A DNA stretch of 64,000 nucleotides from Streptomyces sp. NBC_00659 (GCF_036226925.1 NZ_CP109031.1:3906001-3970000), one strand, 5' to 3'. Positions 9,099 through 22,042 are shown, numbered from the stretch's first letter. Numbers and translations: made by a program. The notes: generated by a model not told the origin, from the letters alone.

Positions 9099-10778
9099 CT
9101 ACCGGGCCGGGCCCGCCACGAACGTGTGCGCCGCCTTGTCGTGCCAGCCCTGGCTCCAGGGCTTGTCGAACAGGCACCACACGACACCCGCGAGACCGAC
9201 GACCAGCAGACACGGCACGCTGAGGACGAGCCAGCGGACCAGGGCCCGTCCGAAGGCCGGCGGTTCGTGGCCCTCGATGTCGCGCACCTCGAGGCCGCAC
9301 AGCTTCTTGCCGAGGGTGCGGCCCCATCTGACGGTCGGCAGGACCTCGTAGAGGACGCCGAAGACCAGCAGTACGGCGAGGACGGCGCCGAGGCAGGAGG
9401 CGGTCGTGCCGTCGAGGAGCCAGACGGTGACCTTCTCGCCCGACAGCTTGGCCGCGTCGATCTTCTCCTCGATGTGGTCGACCGCCCTGGTGCCCAGCGG
9501 CACGGCGGCCGCCGCGGTGACACCGGCGATGACGACGGTGTCCAGCAGCCGGGCGGCCAGCCTTCTGCCGAGCCCGGCCGGGCGGGCCGACGCCTGCCGG
9601 CGCGCGGCCGCCTGGAACACGTCGTCGACCGGCGGCTTCCACGGCGGGACGCGCTGTCCGTCCTCGGCCGGGTCACCCGCGAGCCGGTGCACCTGCTGGG
9701 CCCAGGAGGGTTGACCGCCACCGGCCCCGGAGGCCACGGGCGTGGTGCCACCGGGCTGTTGGGGGACGGCGGGGGCGGGTGCGGGAGCAGGTGCCGGGGC
9801 GGGTGCGGGTGCGGGTGCGGCCTCCGCCGCCGACGCCTGCGCGGCGGCGCCCGGGGCGGCCGGCCAGGCTTCGAAGCCGTCTACGGCCGGCGCGGAGGGG
9901 CCGGGTGCGGCCGTCGGGCGGCCGGTCGCGGCGGGTGCGGTCGACGGGCCGGACGCGGTGGACACGCCCGGCGCGTCCGCCGAGCTTGTGCTCCCGCCCT
10001 GGCGCTCCGTACGCGGGGAGGGCGCACGGAACGCCGTGTCACCCGCGGCGGGCACGGGGACCCCTGTCCCGGGCCCGCTCCGGCCGTCGGCTCCGCCCGG
10101 ACTCGCCTCGCCCGTACGGCTCGTGGCGCCCGCGGCTTCCGCGCCGTCCGGGCCCGCGGACGGCACCGGACCGGTGGGACGGCGGAAGACCACGGGACCC
10201 GCGGCCGCCGGGGGCCGGGAGGCGGAGCCGGAGTCGGAGGTGGGCGGAATCGTCGTCGTGCCGTCCGCGTGCGCGGAGGCCCCGTCGGGCCGGCTCACCG
10301 CGTCGGCGGGTCCCGTGGCACGCGGGTCGGACCCCTTCGGCGCGCCCCAGGACACCCGGCGGTCCTGGTCGCCGCCGAAGCCGGACTGGCGGGAGCGGTC
10401 GGCGCCCCACGAGGCGGCGGGTTCGGGCCGGCTGCCGTGCTGGGACTCGGCGGGGGCGGGCTGCTGGGGCTCGGCGGGGGCGGGGTGGTGGAGCTGCGGG
10501 TCCTCGTCGAAGAAGTGCGGACCCGTCTCCTCCGCTGCGGGGGTGCCCGTCCGCCCGCGGGAGGACGTGGACTCGGGGGAGGACGCGGGAGCGGGCACAT
10601 GCGCGGAACGCACGGCGGCTGGCGGGGCGAGCGCCTCGCCGCCCGACGGTGCCGGGCGGCTCGTGCCCGGCACCCAGGCGGCGCCGTTCCAGTACCGGAC
10701 GTATCCGGGGATGGAGGGGTCCGGGTAATAGCCCTCGCGGGGCTTGTCGTCACCGGGGGCCGGGGTTGGGGCGCTCAT
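9099..10778 (-). CDS. DUF2510-RDD membrane protein with long disordered linker
   Basis: 559 residues from ATG 10778 (MSAPTPAPGDDKPREG). The N-terminus has a DUF2510 motif (GYYPDPSIPGYVRYWNGAAW). About 370 residues of Pro/Ala/Gly/Ser-rich sequence follow, including a run of Ala-Pro dipeptides coded by GGTGCG repeats near 9780-9830. A C-terminal RDD domain then carries three hydrophobic segments (ARLLDTVVIAGVTAAAAVPL; CLGAVLAVLLVFGVLYEVL; WLVLSVPCLLVVGLAGVVW). It is probably co-transcribed with the smaller RDD paralogue. The role of the pair is unknown. Confidence 0.82.
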   Translation of the reverse strand: MSAPTPAPGDDKPREGYYPDPSIPGYVRYWNGAAWVPGTSRPAPSGGEALAPPAAVRSAHVPAPASSPESTSSRGRTGTPAAEETGPHFFDEDPQLHHPAPAEPQQPAPAESQHGSRPEPAASWGADRSRQSGFGGDQDRRVSWGAPKGSDPRATGPADAVSRPDGASAHADGTTTIPPTSDSGSASRPPAAAGPVVFRRPTGPVPSAGPDGAEAAGATSRTGEASPGGADGRSGPGTGVPVPAAGDTAFRAPSPRTERQGGSTSSADAPGVSTASGPSTAPAATGRPTAAPGPSAPAVDGFEAWPAAPGAAAQASAAEAAPAPAPAPAPAPAPAPAVPQQPGGTTPVASGAGGGQPSWAQQVHRLAGDPAEDGQRVPPWKPPVDDVFQAAARRQASARPAGLGRRLAARLLDTVVIAGVTAAAAVPLGTRAVDHIEEKIDAAKLSGEKVTVWLLDGTTASCLGAVLAVLLVFGVLYEVLPTVRWGRTLGKKLCGLEVRDIEGHEPPAFGRALVRWLVLSVPCLLVVGLAGVVWCLFDKPWSQGWHDKAAHTFVAGPAR

Positions 10779-11057
10779 GTCCGTCGTCCCGTATCTGCTC
10801 GGGGGTCGTGTGGGAGGTCCACATCTACCAGACCGGCGCACGCGTCACGTCCGGTCCCGCCGTACCCACTCCTTTCGGGCAAGGTTCCTTCCCCCTCTTG
10901 CGGCCGGACGTCCGAGGCTGTTCGCGGTGTGCCCGAAGGGGGCCGAAGCGGGCCCGAAAGAATTCTCCGAACCCGCGTAATGGTCGCGGCGCGAGGCGCT
11001 CTCCACTCGTACGGGCACGTCCGCAGGAGCCCGTACGACGAAAGGAAGCGCATCGAC

Positions 11058-11576
11058 ATGCACACCGTGGTGGAACGCGAGCTGGAGCTTCATCTCGTCC
11101 TGTCGCCCGAACACAGCATTCCGGTCCCGGCGCGTCTGAAGTACCGCGCCGACGACCCGTACGCCGTCCGCATCACCTTCCACGTCGGCTCCGATCATCC
11201 CGTCAACTGGACATTCGCCCGTGAGCTGCTCGTCGAGGGGGTGTTCCGGCCCTGCGGTCACGGCGACGTACGGGTGTGGCCGACGAAGGTCGGCGGCCGC
11301 AGCGTCGTCCTGATGGCGCTGAGCTCGCCGGACGGCGACGCGCTGCTCGAAGCGCCCGCCGCGCAGATCACCGCCTGGCTGGAGCGCACCCTCAGGGCGG
11401 TCCCCCCGGGCACCGAGACCGGGCAGCTCGGCATCGACGCCGGTCTGGCCGAGCTGCTCACGCCGTCCCCGGGGCTGTCGGCCCCGCCCGACCGGACGGG
11501 AGCGCCGTCCCCCGACGATCTGTGGCTGCGCGACCCGTGGCCCTCGGACGAGTCGGCGGACGGTGAGCGGTCCTGA
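11058..11576 (+). CDS. ssgG: SsgA-like protein (SALP), probably SsgG
   Basis: SALPs control septum-site localisation and cell-wall remodelling during sporulation in Streptomyces. This 172-residue protein has the family core: MHTVVERELELHLVLSPEHSIPVPARLKYRADDPYAVRITFHV, then WTFARELLVEGV and SALP-type D(V)RVWP. A ~40-residue Pro-rich tail exceeds the usual ~130-145 aa. GGAAG stands 10 nt before the ATG. The assignment as SsgG rather than another paralogue rests on neighbours (M6 protease on one side, FAD oxidase and HPPD on the other), recalled from S. coelicolor. Confidence 0.82.
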   Translation: MHTVVERELELHLVLSPEHSIPVPARLKYRADDPYAVRITFHVGSDHPVNWTFARELLVEGVFRPCGHGDVRVWPTKVGGRSVVLMALSSPDGDALLEAPAAQITAWLERTLRAVPPGTETGQLGIDAGLAELLTPSPGLSAPPDRTGAPSPDDLWLRDPWPSDESADGERS

Positions 11577-11609
11577 CGGGCCGGCGGCGAACCGGTCCCG
11601 GATCTCGGA

Positions 11610-11651
11610 ACAGCCTGTCCAGGCTGTCTCGGACAGCCTGTCCGGGCTGTC
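11610..11651. terminator. two tandem hairpins between convergent genes
   Basis: Hairpin 1 is acagcct-gtcc-aggctgt (11610-11627); hairpin 2 is gacagcc-tgtccg-ggctgtc (11632-11651). The units are near-copies, also forming direct repeats of CAGCCTGTCC. They sit between ssgG and the convergent oxidase gene and probably terminate both. Confidence 0.65.
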
Positions 11652-13061
11652 TCAGAACAGCTTGTCCGGGTTCAGGAGGCCCAGCGGGTCGAACGCCGCC
11701 TTGATCGCCCGCTGCATCTCCACACCCACCGGGCCGATCTCGCGGGCCAGCCACTCCTTCTTCAGCACGCCCACGCCGTGCTCGCCGGTGATCGTGCCGC
11801 CGAGTTCGAGGCCGAGGGCCATGATCTCGTCGAAGGACTCGCGGGCGCGCCGGGACTCGTCGGGATCGGTTGCGTCGAAGCAGACGGTGGGGTGCGTGTT
11901 GCCGTCGCCCGCGTGCGCGCAGACGCCGATGGTCAGGGCGTACTTCTCGGCGACGCGTTCGATGCCGTCGAGCATGTCGCCGAGCCGGGAGCGCGGCACG
12001 CACACGTCGTCGATCATCGTGGTGCCCTTGACCGCTTCGAGCGCGGTGAGCGACAACCGCCGCGCCTGGAGCAGGAGTTCGGACTCGGCCGCGTCCTCGG
12101 CGGGGACCACCCGGGTCGCGCCGGCGGCCTCGCAGAGGGCGCCCACGAGGGCGAGGTCGGCCGCCGGGTCGTGGGTGTCGAAGGCGGCGAGCAGCAGCGC
12201 CTCGGTGGTCTCCGGGAGGCCCATGTGCGCGAGGTCGTTGACGGCCTTGACGGTCGTACGGTCCATCAGCTCGAGCAGGGACGGGACATGCCCGCCCTCC
12301 ATGATCTTGCAGACGGCGTCGCAGGCGGCCCGCGCCGACCCGAACTCGGCCACGAGGACGAGCTGTTGGGGCGGCTGCGGCTTCAGCGCGAGCACGGCGC
12401 GTACGACGATGCCGAGCGATCCCTCGGAGCCCACGAAGAGGCGGGTGAGGTCGTAGCCGGCGACGCCCTTGGCGGTTCTGCGCCCGGTGGACATCAGCCG
12501 CCCGTCGGCGAGGACGACGTCCAGGCCGAGGACGTACTCGGCCGTCACCCCGTACTTCACACAGCACAGGCCGCCGGAGGCCGTGCCGATGTTGCCGCCG
12601 ATGGTGCACATCTCCCAGCTGGAGGGGTCCGGCGGGTAGTACAGGCCGTGTTCGCCCACGGCACGGGAGAGCGTGGCGTTGACGACACCGGGCTCGACGA
12701 CGGCGATGCGGTCGACGGGGCTGATCTCCAGGATGCGGTCCATCTTCACCAGGGACAGCACCACACAGCCGTCGGTGGCGTTGGCCGCTCCGGACAGGCC
12801 GGTGCGGGCGCCCTGCGGGACGACGGGGACGCGCAGTTCGGTCGCGACGCGCATGATGTGCTGGACCTGCTCGACCGTGCGCGGCAGGACGACCACGGCG
12901 GGTGTGCCCGCCTCGCAGAAGCTCGCCATGTCGTTGGCGTAGGAGGCCGTGACGTCCGGGTCGGTGAGGACGGCCTCGGCCGGCAGCCCGCTCAGCAGAC
13001 GGTCGAGGAGGCTGCCGGTCCCTGCCGTGTCCTCATCGCGCGGGGCTTCGATACGGCTCAT
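11652..13061 (-). CDS. FAD-linked oxidase (GlcD/D-lactate dehydrogenase-like)
   Basis: 469 residues from ATG 13061 (MSRIEAPRDEDTAG). The protein is a two-domain FAD flavoprotein oxidising a 2-hydroxyacid such as glycolate or D-lactate. The PCMH-type FAD-binding half shows VVPQGARTGLSGAA, GGNIGTASGGLCCVKYG and DLTRLFVGSEGSLGIV. The C-terminal cap ends with GEHGVGVLKKEWL...AIKAAFDPLGLLNPDKLF, a standard ending of this family. It is monocistronic. The exact substrate cannot be read from sequence. Confidence 0.9.
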   Translation of the reverse strand: MSRIEAPRDEDTAGTGSLLDRLLSGLPAEAVLTDPDVTASYANDMASFCEAGTPAVVVLPRTVEQVQHIMRVATELRVPVVPQGARTGLSGAANATDGCVVLSLVKMDRILEISPVDRIAVVEPGVVNATLSRAVGEHGLYYPPDPSSWEMCTIGGNIGTASGGLCCVKYGVTAEYVLGLDVVLADGRLMSTGRRTAKGVAGYDLTRLFVGSEGSLGIVVRAVLALKPQPPQQLVLVAEFGSARAACDAVCKIMEGGHVPSLLELMDRTTVKAVNDLAHMGLPETTEALLLAAFDTHDPAADLALVGALCEAAGATRVVPAEDAAESELLLQARRLSLTALEAVKGTTMIDDVCVPRSRLGDMLDGIERVAEKYALTIGVCAHAGDGNTHPTVCFDATDPDESRRARESFDEIMALGLELGGTITGEHGVGVLKKEWLAREIGPVGVEMQRAIKAAFDPLGLLNPDKLF

Positions 13062-13150
13062 GATCACAGGGTCGCACCCGGGGCCATCGGTGTGAACCCC
13101 ATTCGCGCGAGGCTTCGCGTGCCGGGGCGCGGTCTTCGTATTGACGCACA

Positions 13151-14707
13151 GTGAACGGCATGGAGATCGAAGAGCGACAGCCGGTGCAGCCAGGGTCCGG
13201 GCACCCGGTGTCCGGCGGTCCGGGGTCCGAGGAGCCCGTCGGCGAGCGGTCCGAGGAGTCCTCCGGCCCGCGCCGCTCCCCGCTCGCCCGGCGCCCGCTG
13301 ATCGCGGCGGTCGCCGGCTGTGCCGTGCTCGGCGGTGTGCTGGTGCTGCTGCCCTCGGGCGGGGGCGGGGCACCGCGGCCCGCCCCGGGTGCGGCGGCGC
13401 GGGCGGTGAGCGCGGTGGGAGCCGGAGCGCCCGCGGCGCTGTCCGATCTCGCCGCGCTCATCGACGACCGCAAGTCCCGGGTGCGGGCCCGTCCGCGCGA
13501 CGACGTGTCGTGGGCCGTGCTGGGGGTCGCGTACACGGAGCGGGCGCGGCGGACGGCGGCGAACGCGTTCTACCCGAAGGCCGAGAAAGCGCTGCGCACC
13601 TCGCTGAGGCTGCGGCCCGCGGACAACGTGGCGGCGCTGGAGGGGCTCGCCTCCCTCGCGGGCGCGCGGGGCGACTTCCGGGCCGCGAAGCGGTGGGGCG
13701 AGGCCGCTTCGAAGGTGGCGCCGAAGCGGTGGACGACGTATCCAGCGCTCATCGACGCGTACACCGGGCTCGGTGACCACAAGGCCGTGGACCGGGCCCT
13801 CGGCAAGCTGCTGGCCCTGCGTTCCGGGCCGGCGGCGCAGGCCGTCGCGTCGCGCGTGTACCGGGACCGTGGGCGGCGCGAGGACGCGGCGGCGGCGATC
13901 TCGGACGCGGCGGCGGGCGCGGCCACCCCGTCCGAGCAGGCGGCCTTTCTCACGCAGGGCGGAGACCTGGCGTGGGAACGCGGCGACCGCCAGGAGTCCC
14001 TGGATCACTACCGGGCCGCGGTGAGTACCGACGCCGACGCGTACGACGCCCTGGCCGGGCAGGGGCGCGCGCTGGCGGCGCTGGGGCGCGTGCCGGAGGC
14101 GCTGCGCGCGTACCGGGCGGCGCTCGCCGAGCGGCCCGTGCTGCGTTACGCGCTGGAGCTGGGTGAGCTGTACGACAAGCTCGGGCTCGGCGCGGAGGCG
14201 CGCGCGCAGTACGACCTGCTGCGGGACGTGGTGCGGCGGGACGGTGCCGCGGGTGTGGACGACGAGCCGGTCCTCGGGCTCTTCGAGGCGGATCACGGCG
14301 ATCCGCGGGCCGCGGTGATGGAGCTGCGCGCCGCGTGGCAGCGGCGGCCGGGCATCGCGGTGGCGGACGCGCTGGGCTGGGCGCTGCACCGCTGCGGGGC
14401 CGACCAGGCGGCGCTCGGCTTCGCCGTGCGGGCCACGGACAAGGAGCACGGGGGCGGTGTGCGCAGCGCGCTGTACGCGTACCACCGGGGGCAGATCGAG
14501 CGTGATCTGGGGCTGTCCGGTCCGGCCCGGCGGCACCTCACCGAGGCGTTGCGGATCAATCCCTACTTCTCGCCGCTGCTGGTGCCCGCGGCCCGGGAGG
14601 CGCTGACCGCGCTGGGCGAGCCGGCTGCCGGGGGCCCGGCGGAGGAGTCGGGGGACGAGGACACGGAGGCGCCTCCGGCCGCCCCGGGGCAGACCCCGGC
14701 GCGCTGA
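13151..14707 (+). CDS. membrane-anchored TPR protein
   Basis: 518 residues. A hydrophilic N-tail leads to one TM segment (PLIAAVAGCAVLGGVLVLLP). About ten helical-repeat units of TPR type then make up the rest, for example DVSWAVLGVAYTERARRTAA, YDALAGQGRALAALGRVPEALRAYRAAL and DALGWALHRCGADQAALGFA. This suggests an extracytoplasmic or membrane-tethered scaffold for protein contacts. The start is either GTG 13151 or ATG 13160; neither has a clear Shine-Dalgarno sequence, and I kept the upstream one. Confidence 0.8.
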   Translation: MNGMEIEERQPVQPGSGHPVSGGPGSEEPVGERSEESSGPRRSPLARRPLIAAVAGCAVLGGVLVLLPSGGGGAPRPAPGAAARAVSAVGAGAPAALSDLAALIDDRKSRVRARPRDDVSWAVLGVAYTERARRTAANAFYPKAEKALRTSLRLRPADNVAALEGLASLAGARGDFRAAKRWGEAASKVAPKRWTTYPALIDAYTGLGDHKAVDRALGKLLALRSGPAAQAVASRVYRDRGRREDAAAAISDAAAGAATPSEQAAFLTQGGDLAWERGDRQESLDHYRAAVSTDADAYDALAGQGRALAALGRVPEALRAYRAALAERPVLRYALELGELYDKLGLGAEARAQYDLLRDVVRRDGAAGVDDEPVLGLFEADHGDPRAAVMELRAAWQRRPGIAVADALGWALHRCGADQAALGFAVRATDKEHGGGVRSALYAYHRGQIERDLGLSGPARRHLTEALRINPYFSPLLVPAAREALTALGEPAAGGPAEESGDEDTEAPPAAPGQTPAR

Positions 14708-14766
14708 ACACCCGCATGAAAGCGCCGGTACGAAGGGCACCGGAACGAAGAGCACCGCAACGCAAA

Positions 14767-14807
14767 ACGTGTCCGGGGGACGCCGATGCGGCGTCCCCCG
14801 GACACGT
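14767..14807. terminator. bidirectional terminator, TPR gene / hppD
   Basis: 19-bp perfect stem with an ATG triloop (14767-14785 pairs with 14789-14807) between two convergent genes. Confidence 0.9.
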
Positions 14808-14846
14808 GGGCCCGACAGGCCTTCGAGGAAGGCCCGTCCGAGGGCC

Positions 14847-16585
<1,739 letters not shown>

Positions 16586-16606
16586 ACCGAGGAGCGGGGT
16601 GATGGC

Positions 16607-17246
16607 GTGAACTTCTGGCAGTACCTGAGCAGCCGCCACGAACAGCTCCTCACGGACACCTACCAACACGCGAGCGCGGTCTTCCAGTGCATGGTCGTGG
16701 CGACCGTCATCGGCGTACTGATCGGCGTCGTCACCTACCGCAGCGACTGGGCGGGCAACCTCGCCACCACGACGACGTCCGCCATTCTGACCATTCCCTC
16801 GCTGGCCATGATCGGTCTGCTGATCCCGATCGTGGGCCTCGGCGTCCCGCCGACCGTGATCGCCCTGACGCTGTACGGGCTGCTGCCGATCGTGCGCAAC
16901 TCGATCGTCGGCCTGCGCGGTGTCGACCCCTCGCTGGTGGACGCGGCCAGGGGTATCGGCATGTCGCGGACGTCGCGCCTGATGCGGGTCGAACTGCCGC
17001 TGGCCTGGCCGCCGATCCTGACCGGGATCCGGATCTCCACCCAGATGCTGATGGGCATCGCGGCCATCGCGGCCTACGCCTCCGGGCCCGGCCTCGGCAA
17101 CGAGATCTTCCGCGGCATCAGCTCTCTGGGCAGCAAGAACGCGCTCAACCAGGTGCTCGCGGGCACGGTAGGGATCATCATCCTCGCGCTGCTCTTCGAC
17201 GCCGCCTACGTCCTGCTCGGCCGACTGACCATCCCGAGGGGGATCC

Positions 17247-17254
<8 letters not shown>
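16607..17254 (+). CDS. quaternary-amine ABC transporter permease (OpuCB/ProW type)
   Basis: 215 residues, about five TM helices, with the permease EAA loop VDAARGIGMSRTSRLMRVELPLAWPPILTGIR. It is the first gene of a four-gene operon (permease, ATPase, permease, binding protein) for glycine betaine/choline/carnitine-type osmoprotectants. It starts at GTG 16607. Its last 8 bases overlap the ATPase gene, indicating translational coupling. Confidence 0.9.
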
Positions 17255-18568
<1,314 letters not shown>

Positions 18569-18572
<4 letters not shown>

Positions 18573-19435
18573 GCACGCCGCCCGCGTCCCGGCGTCCCGA
18601 GGGCGAGCACGAGGTCGAGGGGGTGGCCTTCCGCGACGACAGCGAGGGTGACGGCACGGGCGATCGGGAGGCTCCGCCGCCGCACGCGCCCCCGAGGCGC
18701 CGGATCAGCTGGCAGAAGCTGACCTTCCTGCCCGCCGTACTGATCGCTCTGCTGCTGGCCACCTGGATCTGGTTCCAGCAGGCCGACCTCGACGCGATCT
18801 CCAAGAACGCCCTGTCCAACGGCCAGGTGTCCAAGGCCCTGTGGCAGCACATCCAGTTGACGGTGATCTCCACGTTCTTCGTGCTGATCATCGCCATTCC
18901 GCTGGGCATCCTGCTGACCCGCAAGGCCTTCAGGAAGCTGACGCCGATCGCGATGACGGTCGCCAACATGGGGCAGGCGACCCCGGCGATCGGTCTGCTG
19001 GCCCTGCTCGTGATCTGGCTCGGCACCGGCGAGAAGTCGGCCCTGATCGGCATCACGATCTACGCGATCCTGCCGGTCCTGTCCAACACGATCGCCGGGC
19101 TGAAGGCCAACGACCCGACCCTGCTGGAGGCGGCGCGCGGCATCGGCATGTCACCGCTGGGCGTGCTCACCCGGGTGGAACTGCCCCTGGCCGTACCGCT
19201 GATCCTCGCCGGCGTCCGTACGGCGCTCGTCCTGAACGTGGGCACCGCGACCCTCGCCACGTTCGGCGGAGGCGGCGGCCTCGGCGTCCTGATCACCACG
19301 GGCATCACCACCCAGCGCATGCCGGTCCTGGTCCTCGGCGCCATCCTCACCGTGGCGCTCGCGCTCCTTGTCGACTGGCTGGCGTCGCTGGCGGAACTGC
19401 TGCTGAGGCCGCGCGGGCTGGAGGTGGGGACATGA
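18569..19435 (+). CDS. quaternary-amine ABC transporter permease (OpuCD/ProW type)
   Basis: 288 residues from GTG 18569, which overlaps the ATPase stop as GTGA. A ~45-residue charged N-tail precedes the first TM (LTFLPAVLIALLLATWIWF). The EAA loop reads LLEAARGIGMSPLGVLTRVELPLAVPLILAGVR. This is the second half of the heteromeric membrane channel with the upstream permease. It ends in an ATGA overlap with the binding-protein gene. Confidence 0.9.
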
Positions 19436-20400
19436 GAGGGGTGCGCGCCCCCGCGGCCCTGGCCGCCGTCCTCGTCCTGGCGTCCGCGTGCGGGCTGACC
19501 AGCGGCTCCCCCATGACCGACAACCTCGAGCCCGGGTCCATCGGGCAGGGCGAGCCGCTGAAGGGCGCCACTCTCACGGTGGCGTCGAAGGAGTTCACCG
19601 AGCAGCTGATCCTCGGCGCGATCATGGGCATCGCGTTCCAGGGGGCGGGCGCGAAGGTGATCGACCGCACCGGCATCCAGGGGTCGATCGGCGCGCGCGA
19701 GGCCATCAAGAACGGTGACGCGGACGCCATGTACGAGTACACGGGCACCGCGTGGATCACCTATCTCGGCAACAGCGAGCCGATCCCGGACCCGCAGAAG
19801 CAGTGGCAGGCCGTGCACGACGCCGACCCGAAGAACGGGGTCACCTGGCTGCCGCCGTCCGCCCTCAACAACACCTACGCGCTCGCCATGAACCAGGCCA
19901 ACTTCAAGAAGTACGGCACCACAACGCTGTCCGGCGTGGCCGCGCTGTCGAAATCGGACCCGAGCGCCGTCACCCTGTGCGTGGAGAGCGAGTTCGCCAA
20001 CCGGGCCGACGGACTGCCGGGCATGGAGAAGGCGTACGGGATGGACATCCCCGCGAAGAACATCACGCAGATGGACACCGGGATCATCTACACCCAGGTG
20101 CAGAAGGGGAGTTGTACGTACGGGGAGGTGTTCACCACCGACGGGCGCATCAAGTCGATGAACCTGGTGGTGATGAAGGACGACAAGAAGTTCTTCCCCA
20201 ACTACAACGCCGCGCCCGTCATCAACTCCAAGGCCCTGAAGAAGTATCCGCAGATCGCCGAGGTCATCGAGCCGGTCACGAAGAAGCTGGACAACACGGT
20301 GGCACAGGACCTGAACGCGAAGGTGGACGTCCAGGGCCAGGACCCGCACGAGGTGGCGCTGGACTGGATGACACAGGAGGGCTTCGTCAAGCAGGAGTGA
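19432..20400 (+). CDS. quaternary-amine ABC transporter substrate-binding lipoprotein (OpuCC type)
   Basis: 322 residues. The signal peptide ends in lipobox LASAC (Cys20), so the protein is anchored on the outer face of the membrane. The mature part is an OpuAC/ProX-like fold: TLTVASKEFTEQLILGAIMG, then NGDADAMYEYTGTAWITYLG, the ligand-box region with YALAMNQANFKKYG, and FTTDGRIKSMNLVVMKDDKKFFPNYNAAPVI. This last segment is strongly conserved in OsmF/OpuCC proteins. It is last in the operon and is expected to bind glycine betaine, choline or similar. Confidence 0.93.
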   Translation: MRGVRAPAALAAVLVLASACGLTSGSPMTDNLEPGSIGQGEPLKGATLTVASKEFTEQLILGAIMGIAFQGAGAKVIDRTGIQGSIGAREAIKNGDADAMYEYTGTAWITYLGNSEPIPDPQKQWQAVHDADPKNGVTWLPPSALNNTYALAMNQANFKKYGTTTLSGVAALSKSDPSAVTLCVESEFANRADGLPGMEKAYGMDIPAKNITQMDTGIIYTQVQKGSCTYGEVFTTDGRIKSMNLVVMKDDKKFFPNYNAAPVINSKALKKYPQIAEVIEPVTKKLDNTVAQDLNAKVDVQGQDPHEVALDWMTQEGFVKQE

Positions 20401-20458
20401 TCCGGCGAGCCCGTGCCGGCCGGCCGCGCTCCCCGGCCGGAAGGCCTCGGCAGTTCGT

Positions 20459-21247
20459 TCAGCAGCTCGGGACCGAGCCCTTGTTCCTCTCCAGGGCCAC
20501 CAGGGCGTTCACCGCTCCGTCGAGGTCGGTCACCGGGATCAGCCGGAGCCCCTTCGGCAGCTCCGCCTTCGCGTCCGAGCACTCCGCCTTCGGAACCAGG
20601 AACACGGTCGCGCCGTCACGGCGGGCCGCCTGCGTCTTGAGGCTGACGCCACCGACCGCGCCGACCTTGCCGTCGGGGTCGATCGTCCCCGTACCCGCGA
20701 CGACCCGGCCGCCCGTGAGGTCGCCGCCGCTGCCGTCGCCGTCCAGCTTGTCGACGATCCCGAGCGAGAAGAGCAGTCCGGCGCTCGGTCCGCCGACGTC
20801 GGCGAGCTTGAGCGTGACCTTCACGTCGCCCTTCTCGTGCAGGTACCCCAGGGCCGCCTCGGTGGCGCTGTCCTGGGACTCCTTCATCTCGTTCGCGTTG
20901 TGCTGCTCGATCTCCTTGACGCTGCCACCGCTCGGGTACACCGAGTCGCGGGGCATCACGGCCTTGTCCGTGGCGAACCAGGCGCTGAGCACGTCACCGA
21001 GGGAGACGCTCGCGTCCGGGCCGGTGGCCTCGATCGTCGTCATCCGCAGCTGTCCGCTGGTGTTCCGGGTGGGCGCCCCGCTGATGGTGATCACCGGCTC
21101 GCCCTTGTTCTCGCCGAGGACGTTCGCCGTCAGACCGGGCTGCGCCAGGGAGAACGGCAGCGGCGCGAACACCGCCGTGGCGAGCAGGGCCACGACGGGG
21201 AAGGCGCAGACGGCGACGGCTTGGGGGCGCGTGAGGCGAGAGAGCAC
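20459..21247 (-). CDS. membrane-anchored Lon-like (S16) serine protease without PDZ
   Basis: 262 residues with one N-terminal TM segment (AVCAFPVVALLATAVFAPLPF). The C-terminal half is a Lon-type proteolytic domain: VGGPSAGLLFSLGIVDKL carries the nucleophile S155 and VGAVGGVSLKTQAARRDGA the general-base K204. This matches the Lon Ser-Lys dyad. Related actinobacterial and Bacillus proteins (YlbL-like) usually have a PDZ domain before the protease; none is evident here. It faces the cell exterior by topology. Monocistronic, convergent with the ABC operon. Confidence 0.87.
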   Translation of the reverse strand: MLSRLTRPQAVAVCAFPVVALLATAVFAPLPFSLAQPGLTANVLGENKGEPVITISGAPTRNTSGQLRMTTIEATGPDASVSLGDVLSAWFATDKAVMPRDSVYPSGGSVKEIEQHNANEMKESQDSATEAALGYLHEKGDVKVTLKLADVGGPSAGLLFSLGIVDKLDGDGSGGDLTGGRVVAGTGTIDPDGKVGAVGGVSLKTQAARRDGATVFLVPKAECSDAKAELPKGLRLIPVTDLDGAVNALVALERNKGSVPSC

Positions 21248-21400
21248 GGGGTCAATCTAACGTCACCACCCGGCGGAACCTCCGGACAGGTCCCGCGGCC
21301 TCCGTGCGGGACCCCGGGCCCGGGGTCACGAACCGGGCCCGCACAGGGGTTCGGGGCCCGTCGGGCTTCGCTCCGGGTCCGGAGCGACCGCCTGGGCCGG

Positions 21401-22042
21401 TCAGCGCAGGGCGTCCGCCACCTCACGGGCCGCGTCGACCACGCGCGGGCCGACCCGCTCCGGTACGGCGTCCGCCAGCATGACCACGCCCACGCTGCCC
21501 TCGACCCCCGTCACCCCGACCAGCGGCGCCGCGGCCCCGCACGCTCCGGCCTCCAGCTCTCCATGGGTGAGCGTGTATCCGGGCTCCCCCACCGGCGCCT
21601 GCCGGGCGGCGAGGATCGCGCGGCCCGCGGCCCCCCGGTCCAGGGCGTGCCGGAAGCCGGCGCGGTAGGCGACGTGATAGTCCGTCCACGTCGGCTCGAC
21701 GACCGCGACGGCGAGCGCCTCCGTCCCGTCGACCAGGGTCAGATGAGCCGTCGCGCCTATGTCCTCGGCCAGCGCCCGCAGCGCGGGCAACGCTGCCTCC
21801 CGGACCAGCGGATGCACCTGGCGGCCCAGACGCAGCACGCCGAGTCCGACCCGGGCACGGCCGCCCAGATCACGGCGTACGAGAGCGTGCTGCTCCAGTG
21901 TGGCGAGCAACCGGTACACCACGGTCCGGTTGACGCCCAGCTTGTTCGAGAGCTCGGTGACGGTCAGTCCGTGATCGGTGTCGGCGAGCAGCTTGAGGAC
22001 CCGCAGTCCCCGGTCGAGCGTCTGAGAGGTCTCCGCGGTCAC
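21401..22042 (-). CDS. IclR family transcriptional regulator
   Basis: 213 residues. The N-terminal winged HTH (TLDRGLRVLKLLADTDHGLTVTELSNKLGVNRTVVYRLLATLEQHALVRRD) is followed by the IclR effector domain (LRALAEDIGATAHLTLVDGTEALAVAVVEP...HALDRGAAGRAILA). I chose GTG 22042, which sits 8 nt after AAGGAG, over GTG 22051, which overlaps that Shine-Dalgarno site. No adjacent catabolic operon is obvious, so the target is not predictable. Confidence 0.9.
   Translation of the reverse strand: MTAETSQTLDRGLRVLKLLADTDHGLTVTELSNKLGVNRTVVYRLLATLEQHALVRRDLGGRARVGLGVLRLGRQVHPLVREAALPALRALAEDIGATAHLTLVDGTEALAVAVVEPTWTDYHVAYRAGFRHALDRGAAGRAILAARQAPVGEPGYTLTHGELEAGACGAAAPLVGVTGVEGSVGVVMLADAVPERVGPRVVDAAREVADALR

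Noticed and set aside
9780..9835. CRISPR-like short repeats
   Set aside because: The GGTGCG-type repeats encode an Ala-Pro linker within a gene; there are no spacers or cas genes. No CRISPR array was seen elsewhere.
8268..11576. 1102-codon plus-strand open frame
   Set aside because: Most of it is antisense to the two RDD genes and is Arg/Gly-rich noise. Only the last 172 codons, in frame with ATG 11058, are the real SsgA-like gene.
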